From contig QIBC01000068.1 in assembly GCA_003225215.1 (NCBI GenBank), positions 1 through 38,074 of the forward strand: a DNA stretch of 38,074 nt. The letters are read 5' to 3'. A model generated the notes under the pieces. That model worked only from the letters and a program-made list of their open reading frames with translations, was not told the DNA's origin and did no database searches. This DNA comes from Acidobacteriota bacterium. Its GTDB lineage: Bacteria; Acidobacteriota; Terriglobia; Terriglobales; Acidobacteriaceae. Made by a program: the position numbers and the translations under genes. This document shows, piece after piece, positions 1 to 8,247 of this stretch; the stretch's first letter is position 1; each line of letters opens with the position of its first letter.

Positions 1-54
1 TTTACTAGCCGGATCTGATTGCGACTGTCGGCCAGAGCAGCGAGCGGCCAGCAG

Positions 55-1374
55 CTACTCGTAGCGTAACGCTTCAACGGTATCCAACTGGGCAGCGCGC
101 GTCGCCGGCACGGTTCCGAAGATAATCCCCACGCCTGATGCCACGACAATCGCGATGATCGCAGACAGTCCCGAAACCGGAATCCGGTATTCGGTAAAGA
201 AGCGTACAGAGAACGGAACGGATAGTCCGATCAGCGTCCCCAGCAGGCCACCGGTCAATGAGATAAACACGGCCTCTGTGAGGAACTGCAGCCGAATTTC
301 CTGACGTGTTGCGCCTACCGCCTTGCGGATGCCGATCTCACGGATTCGCGAGCGCACATTGGCCAGCATGATGTTCATGATGCCGACGCCGCTGACGACA
401 AGTGTAACCGTAGCAATCAGCAGTAACACTACCGTTAGCGCGTTGGCGGTCTGCGCAGCTACCGAAAGTAGCTGAGTCAGATTATCGACGTGATAAACCG
501 ATTGCGGACGATGCCTTGACTGAAGGACCTTGTGGATCTCCTCTGTGGCTTTCGGCACTTCGGCGGCATCGCCCATGGAGAAGAATATTTGTTTCACCGC
601 AGCGGTACCAGTGAAGTATTTGGCCACGGTGTAAGGGATCAGGATGGTGTCTTCCGCGATCTCCGATTGCCCAAAGGTTTCTACGCGCTCTTTGAATGTG
701 CCAATGATGGTGAAGGGAAGATTGCTGATCTTGATGATCTGGCCGACAGCGGCGTCTTCGCTCCCATAAAGACGCCGGGCAAGTTGTACCGTGATGGCCG
801 CGACCTTGGTGCGAGTCATCGACTCTTCGTCGTCGAAGAAGCGGCCGGATGGAATCAGCAGGTTGCGAACAATCCGATATTCTGAGGAGACTCCCAGCAC
901 CAGCAGATCCCGCTGCTTGCCTTCTCCCACCGAAATGCGGTCGTGTAACTCCACCATCGGAGAGGCGGCAACGATGTCCGGCACTTCTTGGCGCACGACC
1001 CGCACATCATCTTCCGTCAGCTCATCTTTCTGAATTGTGCTGAACGAAGAGTTACTTCCACCCTCGTAATAGGCGAGGATCATGTTGGAGCCGATCGCCT
1101 GAATCTGGTTAAGAATGTATTGCTTCCCGGTAAGGCCAATTGTGACTACAAGGATGAGGGAGGCTGTCCCAATGACCATGCCCAAGGCGGTAAGCGCAAA
1201 GCGGACTTTGCTGGAACGGAAGGAATCGACCGCCAACTTCGCGATCTCGCTGAAGAGCATGGTCTTAGTGGCGCTCTCCAGCGTCTGCTCGAAGGAACGG
1301 ATGCGTTCCAAAGCGCTGTGATGTGCGTGCTCAAGTGCCTTTTGCTCTTCGAGTTTCAGCTCTTCGGGGGACAT
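55..1374 (-). CDS. ABC transporter permease, MacB/FtsX type
   Basis: A 439-residue inner-membrane permease of the MacB/FtsX class. After a charged N-terminal stretch there is a first membrane segment at about residues 58-80 (FALTALGMVIGTASLILVV), a long periplasmic MacB_PCD-like domain, and three C-terminal membrane segments containing the FtsX signature (GVGIMNIMLANVRSRIREIG, then RKAVGATR). It ends in the family-typical VEALRYE. Relatives couple cytoplasmic ATP hydrolysis to mechanical export or lipoprotein/peptide handling rather than channel transport. The ATPase partner would be expected downstream on the minus strand, beyond the window edge. The true start may be the internal Met of MLFSEIAKL near 1260, because the first 38 residues are atypical. 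The substrate cannot be deduced. Confidence 0.88.
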   Translation of the reverse strand: MSPEELKLEEQKALEHAHHSALERIRSFEQTLESATKTMLFSEIAKLAVDSFRSSKVRFALTALGMVIGTASLILVVTIGLTGKQYILNQIQAIGSNMILAYYEGGSNSSFSTIQKDELTEDDVRVVRQEVPDIVAASPMVELHDRISVGEGKQRDLLVLGVSSEYRIVRNLLIPSGRFFDDEESMTRTKVAAITVQLARRLYGSEDAAVGQIIKISNLPFTIIGTFKERVETFGQSEIAEDTILIPYTVAKYFTGTAAVKQIFFSMGDAAEVPKATEEIHKVLQSRHRPQSVYHVDNLTQLLSVAAQTANALTVVLLLIATVTLVVSGVGIMNIMLANVRSRIREIGIRKAVGATRQEIRLQFLTEAVFISLTGGLLGTLIGLSVPFSVRFFTEYRIPVSGLSAIIAIVVASGVGIIFGTVPATRAAQLDTVEALRYE

Positions 1375-1499
1375 GTCTCAGACTGAGAAAACTCGGGGAC
1401 AGACTGCTTCCGACATCCTAAACCCGGTTGAAGCCACAAGTTTCTCTGGAATTGGATGATTACGGTATTAAGCAGGGTTCAGGAGAAGAAGGGGCTGTC

Positions 1500-2507
1500 C
1501 TAACGAAGCCAAATTCCCCAAGTCACATCGACGCTTGTATGCGTAATCGCAGACGCCATGATGCGACGCTTTGCCAGCCATGCTCTCCCATAGAAGACTC
1601 CCGCAATGGTGGCTAGCAGGACGTATCGCCAATTAAATCCAGTGACGCCGGTTCCCAATCGCTTGTTGAAGTGCGAGAGTCCAAACAATATTGACGTGAT
1701 CACAAGGGAAGCACGAGTGCCCCAGGAACGTTCCAGGAGGTTTTGTACTAACCCGCGAAAGAAGAGCTCTTCGGGAATAGCAATAAACAGAAAGGTAAAT
1801 GCCCATGCGCCTGCTGGAACCCAGGGGGGCGGCATCCTCCCGTGCCAATGCAGAAAATGGAGACTCAATCCAAGCACAATTGCAATTGGAACCAGGAAGA
1901 GAAATTCGCGCAGGGCGACGCCCAAATCGCCCAGCCTCGGCCGCAGGTCATAACCGATGCCCTCAAGCTGCCGGATGACAAGGTAGCCGTAAAGCGCCAA
2001 ATCAACCAGCACCAGCTTGGACATTCCGCTGATGCCGGGATAGGGCCAAGCCGATTCAAATACTCTGAGATCGACCGACAGTCCCAGGGCAGCCAAGACA
2101 ATAAAATCCTGCCAGCCACCCCGTGTTGTTCCGTACTGCCGTCGCGCCCACTCCAGCAGCGCGGCTCCCGCGACGCATATCAGCAGAAATCCAACCTGAA
2201 TCTTCCAGCGAAACTCTTGTGCAGGAAGCGCAAAAACTGCATACGGAACGGCAAACAACGCGGCGGCAGAGACTCGCACGAAAGGAGAACTGAGAATGGC
2301 TCGCACACGATCTGCGATTCCAAAGCCAAAGAACCAGATTGGGATTACGAGTAGGGCGAAGCTGATATACGCGGAGAGAAGGTGCCCTTGGACTCGCGAC
2401 GCGAGTCCGGTTACCGTGACCAGTTTCCATCCTACGGCGATCAGAACGATGAAGAGAATCGTGGCAATGTAAAGTGTTTTGCCGTTCTCATTTTTAGGAA
2501 CTGTCAT
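1500..2507 (-). CDS. CPBP family intramembrane glutamic endopeptidase
   Basis: A 335-residue polytopic membrane protein with about eight hydrophobic segments. The C-terminal third carries the CPBP (Abi, CAAX protease-like) motifs: EELFFRG (the Glu-Glu-x3-Arg motif) near residue 245, FGLSHF (second motif with His) and a final THTSVDV with a His. The family comprises intramembrane proteases, some involved in prenyl-protein processing or bacteriocin self-immunity; the substrate here is unknown. The start at 2507 lies inside the left arm of an inverted-repeat element (2497-2672), so the element has supplied the first codons or the upstream leader. It lies between the permease and the ROK kinase on the same strand, with gaps too large to imply a tight operon. 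Confidence 0.85.
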   Translation of the reverse strand: MTVPKNENGKTLYIATILFIVLIAVGWKLVTVTGLASRVQGHLLSAYISFALLVIPIWFFGFGIADRVRAILSSPFVRVSAAALFAVPYAVFALPAQEFRWKIQVGFLLICVAGAALLEWARRQYGTTRGGWQDFIVLAALGLSVDLRVFESAWPYPGISGMSKLVLVDLALYGYLVIRQLEGIGYDLRPRLGDLGVALREFLFLVPIAIVLGLSLHFLHWHGRMPPPWVPAGAWAFTFLFIAIPEELFFRGLVQNLLERSWGTRASLVITSILFGLSHFNKRLGTGVTGFNWRYVLLATIAGVFYGRAWLAKRRIMASAITHTSVDVTWGIWLR

Positions 2508-2672
2508 CCTGAGCCCCGTTGGGCGAAGGATCTCCCGTGATGTGTCGGATTTTTTATGCCCTGTCCAGAATCTTCGGCCAAAGATTTTCGTACGAGAGCC
2601 ATGATATTGCGATCAAGGCTGAAACATCGCGGGAGATCCTTCGCCAAAAAAGGGCTCAGGGATGACAGTTCC
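2497..2672. repeat. Inverted-repeat element, GTCATCCTGAGC family
   Basis: Two imperfect arms of about 47 bp, 2497-2543 and 2624-2672, are reverse complements: both read GGAACTGTCATCC-TGAGCCC on one strand or the other and continue through GGCGAAGGATCTCCCG. The roughly 80-bp centre shows no gene. The left arm overlaps the start of the CPBP gene. The layout (two long arms, non-coding centre) resembles a dispersed palindromic or MITE-like unit. A related arrangement with GTCATTCCGAGC arms occurs at 27469-27555. Confidence 0.75.
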
Positions 2673-2707
2673 TGGACTTTCCTCGAAGAAAGAATTCACG
2701 CCACTCC

Positions 2708-3697
2708 TCACATCAAAGCCAATCTAGCCGCACCAATCAATCCCGCGTCGCTGCCCAGCAACGCCCTAGTGATCAGCGTGTGTTTCCGTGCCGGGAGCGT
2801 CTCATCCGGAGCAGTCGCCACATACACGTAAGATCTTTTGCGCAGCTCCTCGAACATGGCCGGAGCAAACGCCTCCCATCCGCTGGCCAAGCCTCCACCA
2901 ATTACATACATCGGCAGATTCAGCGTGTTAATCATGTCGGCCAGCACCAGACCGAGTGCGCGTCCCACAACCTGGAATATCTGTTTGGCCGAAGCGTCGC
3001 CTTGCAGCGCGTATTGAAATACAACCTTGGAGCTGAACTCGGGGTTCTCGCTCATCGCACGTGCGAGCTCAGGAGCTTTGCCGGTCGCGATAGCCTCGAT
3101 TGCCATGCGCTTCACCGCCGTCGCTGAGGCGTACTGCTCGACGCATCCACGATTTCCGCAACCGCAGGGTACTCCATCGGGAAAAATGGTGATGTGGCCG
3201 CACTCACCGGCCATGCCGGTCATGCCATGCCATATCTTGCCGTCGAGGACGATGCCGGCGCCTACACCAGTACCCAGCGTAAACATGCACATCGACTCGG
3301 CATCGCGGCCGGCACCCATCCACTTCTCGCCGAGGGCGGCCACATTGGCGTCGTTCTCCAGGATCACCTGGCTGTCGAGCCGGCGCTGAATCTCACCGCG
3401 CACCGGATAGTTGGCCCAATCGGGCAGATTGGGTGACTGCAGTACCGTACCGCTCGCCATATCGATGATTCCCGGTACTCCAATGCCGGTACCTGCGAAT
3501 TGGCCTCGTCCGTCGAACTTCTTACGCAATGAGCGAATCGCGTCGCAGATGTCGGCAACGACAACGTCGCGGCCACGTTTGACTTCGGTGCTGGTCGTGA
3601 TGAGTTCGAGCTGCTTGCCGCTCTCGTCCACAGCGGCAATGCGCATGTTCGTGCCGCCAAGATCCACGCCAATGGCGAAGCGTGCTTGTTCAGTCAT
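2708..3697 (-). CDS. ROK family sugar kinase (glucokinase-like)
   Basis: A 329-residue soluble ROK kinase. The N-terminus has the ATP-phosphate motif GVDLGGTNMR. The middle has ENDANVAALGE with the catalytic Asp, GTGVGAGIV, the substrate His in GECGHITI, and the ROK zinc cluster CGCGNRGCVEQYAS. The length matches glucokinases of the family (about 310-330). It probably phosphorylates glucose or a related hexose for glycolysis or cell-wall sugar supply; N-acetylmannosamine and other hexoses are alternatives that motifs alone cannot exclude. There is no DNA-binding N-terminal domain, so it is a kinase and not a ROK repressor. Same strand as mutM, separated from it by a 255-bp repeat-bearing gap. 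Confidence 0.88.
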   Translation of the reverse strand: MTEQARFAIGVDLGGTNMRIAAVDESGKQLELITTSTEVKRGRDVVVADICDAIRSLRKKFDGRGQFAGTGIGVPGIIDMASGTVLQSPNLPDWANYPVRGEIQRRLDSQVILENDANVAALGEKWMGAGRDAESMCMFTLGTGVGAGIVLDGKIWHGMTGMAGECGHITIFPDGVPCGCGNRGCVEQYASATAVKRMAIEAIATGKAPELARAMSENPEFSSKVVFQYALQGDASAKQIFQVVGRALGLVLADMINTLNLPMYVIGGGLASGWEAFAPAMFEELRKRSYVYVATAPDETLPARKHTLITRALLGSDAGLIGAARLALM

Positions 3698-3750
3698 TCA
3701 ATGCTCGGGTTGGGGGTGAGATGCAAATCGCAATTGTAGTAGCAGGTCTA

Positions 3751-3936
3751 TTTCACCACGGAGACACGGAGACACGGAGAAGAACAAGAGTTAGCCAAAG
3801 GCCACGAAGGAAAATCGCAGCGGGAACATTTCCCAGAATGCAATCCAGCCGTTCCTTCCCTTGTGTTCCTTTGTGTCCTTTGTGGTTTCACTATCGGTTT
3901 CAGTTTTCTCCGTGACTCCGTGACTCCGTGGTGAAA
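3751..3936. repeat. Inverted repeat with CACGGAGA heptad-like arms
   Basis: The gap between the ROK kinase and mutM holds no gene but a long imperfect hairpin. The left arm at 3751-3782 repeats CACGGAGA three times after TTTCAC. The right arm at 3906-3936 is its near reverse complement (TTCTCCGTGACTCCGTGACT, then CCGTGGTGAAA). Inner segments also pair partially (GGCCACGAAGGAAAA against CCTTTGTGTCCTTTGTGG). It is probably a dispersed palindromic repeat; a transcriptional role between the two genes is possible but not shown. Confidence 0.75.
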
Positions 3937-3952
3937 TCGGTCTTGTAAACCA

Positions 3953-4816
3953 CTATCTTTGGCACTTGGAACAATAATGCGTTCCACGCCCGCCCAGCAC
4001 AATTCGCTTAATCGGCGTCTTGCAGACGAGGCATGGTTCTCCCGTGCGCAGATACACGCGATGCTGCAGTTGGAAGAATCCCTCGCGCCCATCGGCATCG
4101 ACGTAGTCTGAAACCGACGACCCGCCCAGCTTGATCGCTTCTTTTAGTACTTCTTTCACAGCAGCGTGCAAACGATTAAGTTCGGCGCGACTAAGCCTTC
4201 CTGCTTGCCGCTTTGGGCGAATGCCCGCGCGGAAAAGCGATTCGTCGGCATAGATGTTCCCAACGCCATGCAGCAACTTCTGATTCAGCAAGGCGGCTTT
4301 GATCGGAGTCTTGCGTCCGCGAAAGAGTTTTGCGAAGTCATCGGAGCTGATGGTGAGCGGCTCGGTTCCAGGTCCGGCAAAGCTTTCCTTGATCGCGACG
4401 CTCAACCTCCCAAAGCGCCGGGGATCGACAAATCGCAGCTCGCGTCCAGAGGCGAGCGAGGCGACAGCATGAGTGTGCCGGGGAGTTTCTTCTTTCGGAG
4501 AACAGACCACCATGCGTCCCGTCATACCCAGGTGAACAATCCACTGCCGGGCTCCCTTGCGATCTCGTAGAGACGCAGCATGCTGCGTCTCTACCATGCC
4601 GTTTCGGGAAGACTTCGGTTGAAGATCGAAGACAATGTGTTTGCCCACGCGCCGCACCTGAACGATACGTGTACCAGTGAGCGCAGTGGAGATGTCTCGT
4701 GGCGAAGACTTGAGCGGTTCCCGATATTTCCCCAACCAGACAGAGTCGATTACATCGTGGCGCACACGTTTGTCCAGTCCGCGTGCAATGGTTTCGACTT
4801 CAGGAAGCTCGGGCAT
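3953..4816 (-). CDS. mutM: Formamidopyrimidine-DNA glycosylase with in-frame palindrome insertion
   Basis: A bifunctional base-excision repair enzyme that removes 8-oxoguanine and formamidopyrimidines and nicks the abasic site. It begins MPELPEVETIARGL, with catalytic Pro2 and Glu3; Lys59 in VGKHIVF is the conserved nucleophile-assisting lysine. The H2TH region contains LLHGVGNIYADESLF. The C-terminal zinc finger is CLVCKTPIKRIVL...HYCSKCQR. At 287 residues it is slightly longer than typical (about 270-275) because residues 67-90, between FDLQ and QWIVHLGMTG, are an insertion. Residues 75-83 (VETQHAASL) are encoded by a perfect 28-bp palindrome at 4567-4594. The insertion sits in a turn between two strands of the N-terminal beta sandwich, away from the catalytic tip and zinc finger, so activity is probably retained. 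Confidence 0.95.
   Translation of the reverse strand: MPELPEVETIARGLDKRVRHDVIDSVWLGKYREPLKSSPRDISTALTGTRIVQVRRVGKHIVFDLQPKSSRNGMVETQHAASLRDRKGARQWIVHLGMTGRMVVCSPKEETPRHTHAVASLASGRELRFVDPRRFGRLSVAIKESFAGPGTEPLTISSDDFAKLFRGRKTPIKAALLNQKLLHGVGNIYADESLFRAGIRPKRQAGRLSRAELNRLHAAVKEVLKEAIKLGGSSVSDYVDADGREGFFQLQHRVYLRTGEPCLVCKTPIKRIVLGGRGTHYCSKCQR
4567..4594. repeat. Perfect 28-bp palindrome inside mutM
   Basis: Two 14-bp arms (GTAGAGACGCAGCA and its reverse complement) meet without a spacer. The copy is identical to that at 23998-24025. It lies in the mutM reading frame starting exactly at codon 75. Because 28 is not a multiple of three, flanking inserted bases must have restored the frame. Degenerate relatives are at 6525-6552, 11917-11930 and the ends of the 349-bp element at 13495-13843. 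Confidence 0.92.
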
Positions 4817-5026
4817 ACGAGTAGTTTACCGGGCGATCGATGTTAGAGCGGACTTCAAAGGCAGAACACGGATCGGACGGAGCAGACGAGAATAAATGCA
4901 GGGAATGACACATCTTAAAGAGTTTCCGGTTAAGCCTGGCTTTATGGTTCGATCGGTAGCATCCGTCAAATCCGTGTGCCCTTGTGGTTTTTCTGTAGCC
5001 CATCCGCGGTCCACGGAATGCTGCCG

Positions 5027-5032
5027 TATAAT
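5027..5032 (+). promoter_or_regulatory. Candidate -10 box upstream of purA
   Basis: A perfect TATAAT lies about 85-125 bp upstream of the possible purA starts, in a 300-bp intergenic region between mutM and purA that otherwise shows no gene. No convincing -35 hexamer is found 16-18 bp upstream, so this is a weak call based on the -10 alone. Confidence 0.35.
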
Positions 5033-5116
5033 AAAGCGTACACACACCCATCGCGGCTCGCAGTCGCGCGCGTCTCACATTTTTCAAAATGATCCCGCTC
5101 CAAGGCGGGAGCAACT

Positions 5117-6487
5117 GTGTGTTCGCAAAGTATCGTCGGGAGTTCTGCGTTGAAAAGAGGCAATACAGCGGTTGTTGTGGGCGCCCAATGGGGCGATGAG
5201 GGCAAGGGCAAGATCGTCGATGTGCTCTCAGAAAACTTCAATGTTGTCGCCCGCTATGCCGGCGGGCACAATGCCGGGCACACGGTCATCATCGGCGGCA
5301 AAAAGTTCATCCTTCAGCTCATCCCCTGCGGGGTGCTGCGGGAAGATTGCCGAAGCGTAATAGGAAACGGCGTGGTTCTCGATCCGATTGCTTTCCTCAA
5401 GGAAGTAGACGGACTTAAGCAGACCGGCCTCGATGTCACTGGCCGTCTGTTTGTGTCAAATCGCGCGCAGGTGATTCTCCCCTATCACCGCATGATCGAA
5501 CTGGCAACGGAGAATGCTCCTGGGCGCGTAAAAATCGGTACTACTTCGCGCGGCATCGGTCCCGCATATGAGGACAAGATGAAGCGTGGCGGCTTGCGCG
5601 TGATCGATCTGCTCGATTCCAAGCTGCTGCGCACGCATATCGAAAACGCTTGCCGGGAGAAGAACACGATCGCCCACGCTCTCTTCAACACCGAGCCTCT
5701 GGATCCGGACAAGATCTACGACGAGTACTCGCGAGCCGCCGAGCGGGTTGCACCGTTTGTTGCGGACACGGCTTTGTTGCTCAACGATGCGATCGCGGCC
5801 GGCGAATCGGTGATGTTCGAGGGCGCGCAGGGCACAATGCTCGACATCGACCACGGCACATATCCTTTCGTTACGTCGTCCAGCGCTACTTCGGGAGGCG
5901 CCGTCACCGGCACCGGAGTTGCGCCCAACGCGATCCGCTCGGTTATCGGAGTGACTAAGGCGTATTGCACGCGCGTGGGCGAGGGGCCGTTTCCGTCCGA
6001 GATTAAGGACGCCATCGGCGATACTCTGCGCGCGCGCGGCAATGAATACGGCGCGGTTACTGGACGTCCGCGACGCTGTGGCTGGGTCGATCTGCCATTG
6101 CTGCGCTATGCCACTTCGATCAATGGCATCGACTGGATGGTGGTCACTAAACTCGATGTTCTCGATACACTGGAGGAAATTCCAGTCTGCGTTGGATATC
6201 GAGTTGGCGGCAAAGTATCCGATAAACGTATTCCCGCCTCGGCGGGCAGTTTCGAGAAAGTCGAATGTATTTACGAAACCATGCCGGGATGGAAGACCTC
6301 GACGGTTGGGGTAAAGGACTTCGTCAAGCTTCCACAGAAGGCGCAGGACTATATGAAATATCTCGAGGAGAAAACCAGAGCGCGCGTGGGCATGATTTCC
6401 ACTGGTCCGGATCGCGATCAGACAATCTTTCTCGATGAGTTCGCTGCTGCGTTCCGTGCGCACGAGATGTCCGCGAAGCGGGCCTAA
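5117..6487 (+). CDS. purA: Adenylosuccinate synthetase
   Basis: Catalyses GTP-dependent condensation of IMP with aspartate, the first committed step from IMP to AMP. The N-terminus has GAQWGDEGKGKIVD with the catalytic Asp and GTP loop, followed by RYAGGHNAGHTV with the catalytic His. GTTSRGIGPAYEDK is the IMP-binding region, and TSSSATSGGA and TGRPRRCGWVDL are conserved. All blocks are present in order and the protein is full length. The ATG at 5117 gives eleven extra residues before the family-typical start; the TTG at 5150 (LKRGNTAVVVG) is the better match to homologues, so the start is uncertain. LpxI follows on the same strand after 150 bp that contain a degenerate palindrome. Confidence 0.97.
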   Translation: MCSQSIVGSSALKRGNTAVVVGAQWGDEGKGKIVDVLSENFNVVARYAGGHNAGHTVIIGGKKFILQLIPCGVLREDCRSVIGNGVVLDPIAFLKEVDGLKQTGLDVTGRLFVSNRAQVILPYHRMIELATENAPGRVKIGTTSRGIGPAYEDKMKRGGLRVIDLLDSKLLRTHIENACREKNTIAHALFNTEPLDPDKIYDEYSRAAERVAPFVADTALLLNDAIAAGESVMFEGAQGTMLDIDHGTYPFVTSSSATSGGAVTGTGVAPNAIRSVIGVTKAYCTRVGEGPFPSEIKDAIGDTLRARGNEYGAVTGRPRRCGWVDLPLLRYATSINGIDWMVVTKLDVLDTLEEIPVCVGYRVGGKVSDKRIPASAGSFEKVECIYETMPGWKTSTVGVKDFVKLPQKAQDYMKYLEEKTRARVGMISTGPDRDQTIFLDEFAAAFRAHEMSAKRA

Positions 6488-6524
6488 AATAGCTATTCCC
6501 TTTGTTGGCTGAAATGGCAGCCTC

Positions 6525-6552
6525 GTAGAGACGCATTAGGCGGCGTCTCTGC
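6525..6552. repeat. Degenerate copy of the GTAGAGACGC palindrome
   Basis: GTAGAGACGC and GCGTCTCTGC flank an eight-base centre in the purA-lpxI gap. It is the same outer arm as the perfect palindromes in mutM and in the peptide locus, with a changed centre. It could form a hairpin in the purA transcript 3' region, but no T-tract follows, so it is not an obvious terminator. Confidence 0.7.
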
Positions 6553-6638
6553 CATGCAGTTTCCAATGCCCCATGCGGCGTTTGCGCCAGGAACGGTTCT
6601 TGCCGCGCGAACAGATGTTTGTGGTCAAATAACTCCGA

Positions 6639-7505
6639 ATGTCCTCAAGCCCCCTCGGTCTTATCGCCGGCAATGGCCGCTTTCCCTTTTTGGTGCTTGA
6701 CGCGGCACGGGCAAAGGGCGAGCGAGTCGTCGTAGCCGCTATTAAAGAAGAGACCGAGCCCGAGATCACGGAGCGGGCTGCGCGCGATCCCGGCATTCGT
6801 CTGCACTGGTTGTCGTTGGGGGAATTATCAAAACTCATTGAGACTTTCCAACGGGAAGGGGTAAACCGCGCCATCATGGCGGGGCAGGTGAAGCACAAAC
6901 AAATCTTCTCCAGTATTCGCCCAGACTGGCGGCTCGCGAAACTGCTGCTATCTATTCGTACGCGGAACACCGATGCACTGCTCGGGGCGGTCAGCAAAGT
7001 GTTGGGCGATGAAGGAATCACGTTACTGAGTTCGACTTCCTATCTCGAACCGCTGCTCGCGCGCCCTGGGGTTCTGACCAAGCGGGCGCCGAATGAGCCG
7101 GAGCTCAGCAACGTAGCCTATGGTCGTACGGTTGCCCTCCATTTGGCGCAATACGACATCGGACAAACTGTGGTGATCGCCGAATCTGCATGTGTAGCGG
7201 TAGAAGCGATGGAGGGCACCGACCTCACGATTCTGCGCGCAGGCGAAATCATGCGTACCTTGCAGCACGAGGACACGGAAGATTCCTTCTTGAGTCGTGC
7301 GCTCACGGTGGTGAAAGTGGCGAAGCCAAAACAGGATTTGCGTTTCGATGTCCCGGTGATTGGGGTAAAAACCATTCAGACCATGCACACCGCTAATGCG
7401 ACGTGTCTCGCGATCGATGCTCAGCGTTGTCTGCTTTTGGACGGCGGGCGCATCATCGAAGCAGCAGATGCGGCGGGCATTACGATCGTGAGTTCAGAGG
7501 CCTAG
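6639..7505 (+). CDS. lpxI: UDP-2,3-diacylglucosamine pyrophosphatase LpxI-like
   Basis: A 288-residue protein matching the LpxI (formerly DUF1009) family, which hydrolyses UDP-2,3-diacylglucosamine to lipid X and UMP in lipid A synthesis at the inner membrane. The N-terminal domain starts LGLIAGNGRFPFLVLDAARA and includes NRAIMAGQVKH. The C-terminal domain has GQTVVIAESACVAVEAMEGTD and the final RFDVPVIGVKTI...ANATCLAIDA region, all typical of the family. Full length. LpxI replaces LpxH in many Gram-negative lineages, so its presence supports an outer membrane with lipid A. No other lpx gene is in the window. The gene ends 31 bp from the convergent SnoaL-like gene. Confidence 0.85.
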   Translation: MSSSPLGLIAGNGRFPFLVLDAARAKGERVVVAAIKEETEPEITERAARDPGIRLHWLSLGELSKLIETFQREGVNRAIMAGQVKHKQIFSSIRPDWRLAKLLLSIRTRNTDALLGAVSKVLGDEGITLLSSTSYLEPLLARPGVLTKRAPNEPELSNVAYGRTVALHLAQYDIGQTVVIAESACVAVEAMEGTDLTILRAGEIMRTLQHEDTEDSFLSRALTVVKVAKPKQDLRFDVPVIGVKTIQTMHTANATCLAIDAQRCLLLDGGRIIEAADAAGITIVSSEA

Positions 7506-7536
7506 ACACAGAATGCTTGTCGCCATTGCTTGCCTT

Positions 7537-7959
7537 CTAAGACGAATGATCATGCACAATCCTCCACCCCTCAGGCAGGCGCTTGCACAGTAGCGTTGTC
7601 AGTCCTTCCAGCCTCTTACCTCTGGACATCTCCAGGTGCCAGCGAGCGGTCACAAGCGCAGCGTCTGGGTCTAACATTTGAATATTCTCGTCTGTGAAGC
7701 TCAGTTTGCCCATTTCCCTGCCATCCCCTTGATACTTATCGCGATACCGTTGCAACGTGGGCTCCCACCCTCGAATGATGGCGTTTCCGGCAAAGAAGGT
7801 AACGTCGGGAGAATGCCAGTATCCCTGCATAAAACCTGCTAAATCGCCACGATTCCATGCAGCGGTTTGGTCGTCCAGAACCTGGCGAAGGCCAGCCTCT
7901 GCGGTTTGGGTAATTGCCGGCGGGCTCAGCAACAGAACGAGGCAGATGAGCTTGATCAT
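7537..7959 (-). CDS. Secreted SnoaL/NTF2-like (DUF4440) protein
   Basis: A small protein with a signal peptide (MIKLICLVLLLSPPAIT) followed by an NTF2-like fold of about 120 residues. Recognisable elements are VLDDQTAAWNRGDLAGFMQGYW, TFFAGNAIIRGWEPTLQRY and the closing GWRIVHDHSS. The pattern matches the DUF4440/YybH-SnoaL group, whose members range from isomerase-like enzymes to binding proteins; no specific reaction can be assigned. An upstream extension to 8010 is open, but the Met at 7959 puts the hydrophobic segment at the N-terminus and is preferred. Convergent with lpxI. Confidence 0.75.
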   Translation of the reverse strand: MIKLICLVLLLSPPAITQTAEAGLRQVLDDQTAAWNRGDLAGFMQGYWHSPDVTFFAGNAIIRGWEPTLQRYRDKYQGDGREMGKLSFTDENIQMLDPDAALVTARWHLEMSRGKRLEGLTTLLCKRLPEGWRIVHDHSS

Positions 7960-8110
7960 GGTGGGAAAGTATAGAGAAAACCCACGAGCTAATGCCCGGA
8001 ATAGGTGCATTTCCAGCGCGGTTTCAATCGTTGTACGCTTCGGTTCTTTGAATCAGTTTCAGACACTATTGGCCCTGCCTCGCTAGTAACCTTCTGGGAT
8101 GCCCATTTTG

Positions 8111-8139
8111 TTGACCTTTAAGGTAAGTTGCTGTAACTT
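8111..8139 (+). promoter_or_regulatory. Possible promoter of the kinase-cyclase module
   Basis: TTGACC at 8111-8116 and TAACTT at 8134-8139 with a 17-bp spacer lie about 110 bp before the kinase ATG in a gap of about 290 bp that has no other recognisable content. The -10 element matches the consensus poorly, so this is tentative. Confidence 0.25.
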
Positions 8140-8247
8140 CCGCTCGGGACCCCCCTTCCGCGCCGGAAACCGGCTGGAACCCGCCAATTCACGATAAGAC
8201 AAGGCTGAAACACACAAGCAGGGAAACACTCGTTTCTGATAGGTAGC

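Noticed and set aside
5456-6463. 335-codon open frame on the minus strand opposite purA
   Set aside because: Antisense shadow of a strongly conserved gene; composition is Arg/Ser-rich with no recognisable domain.
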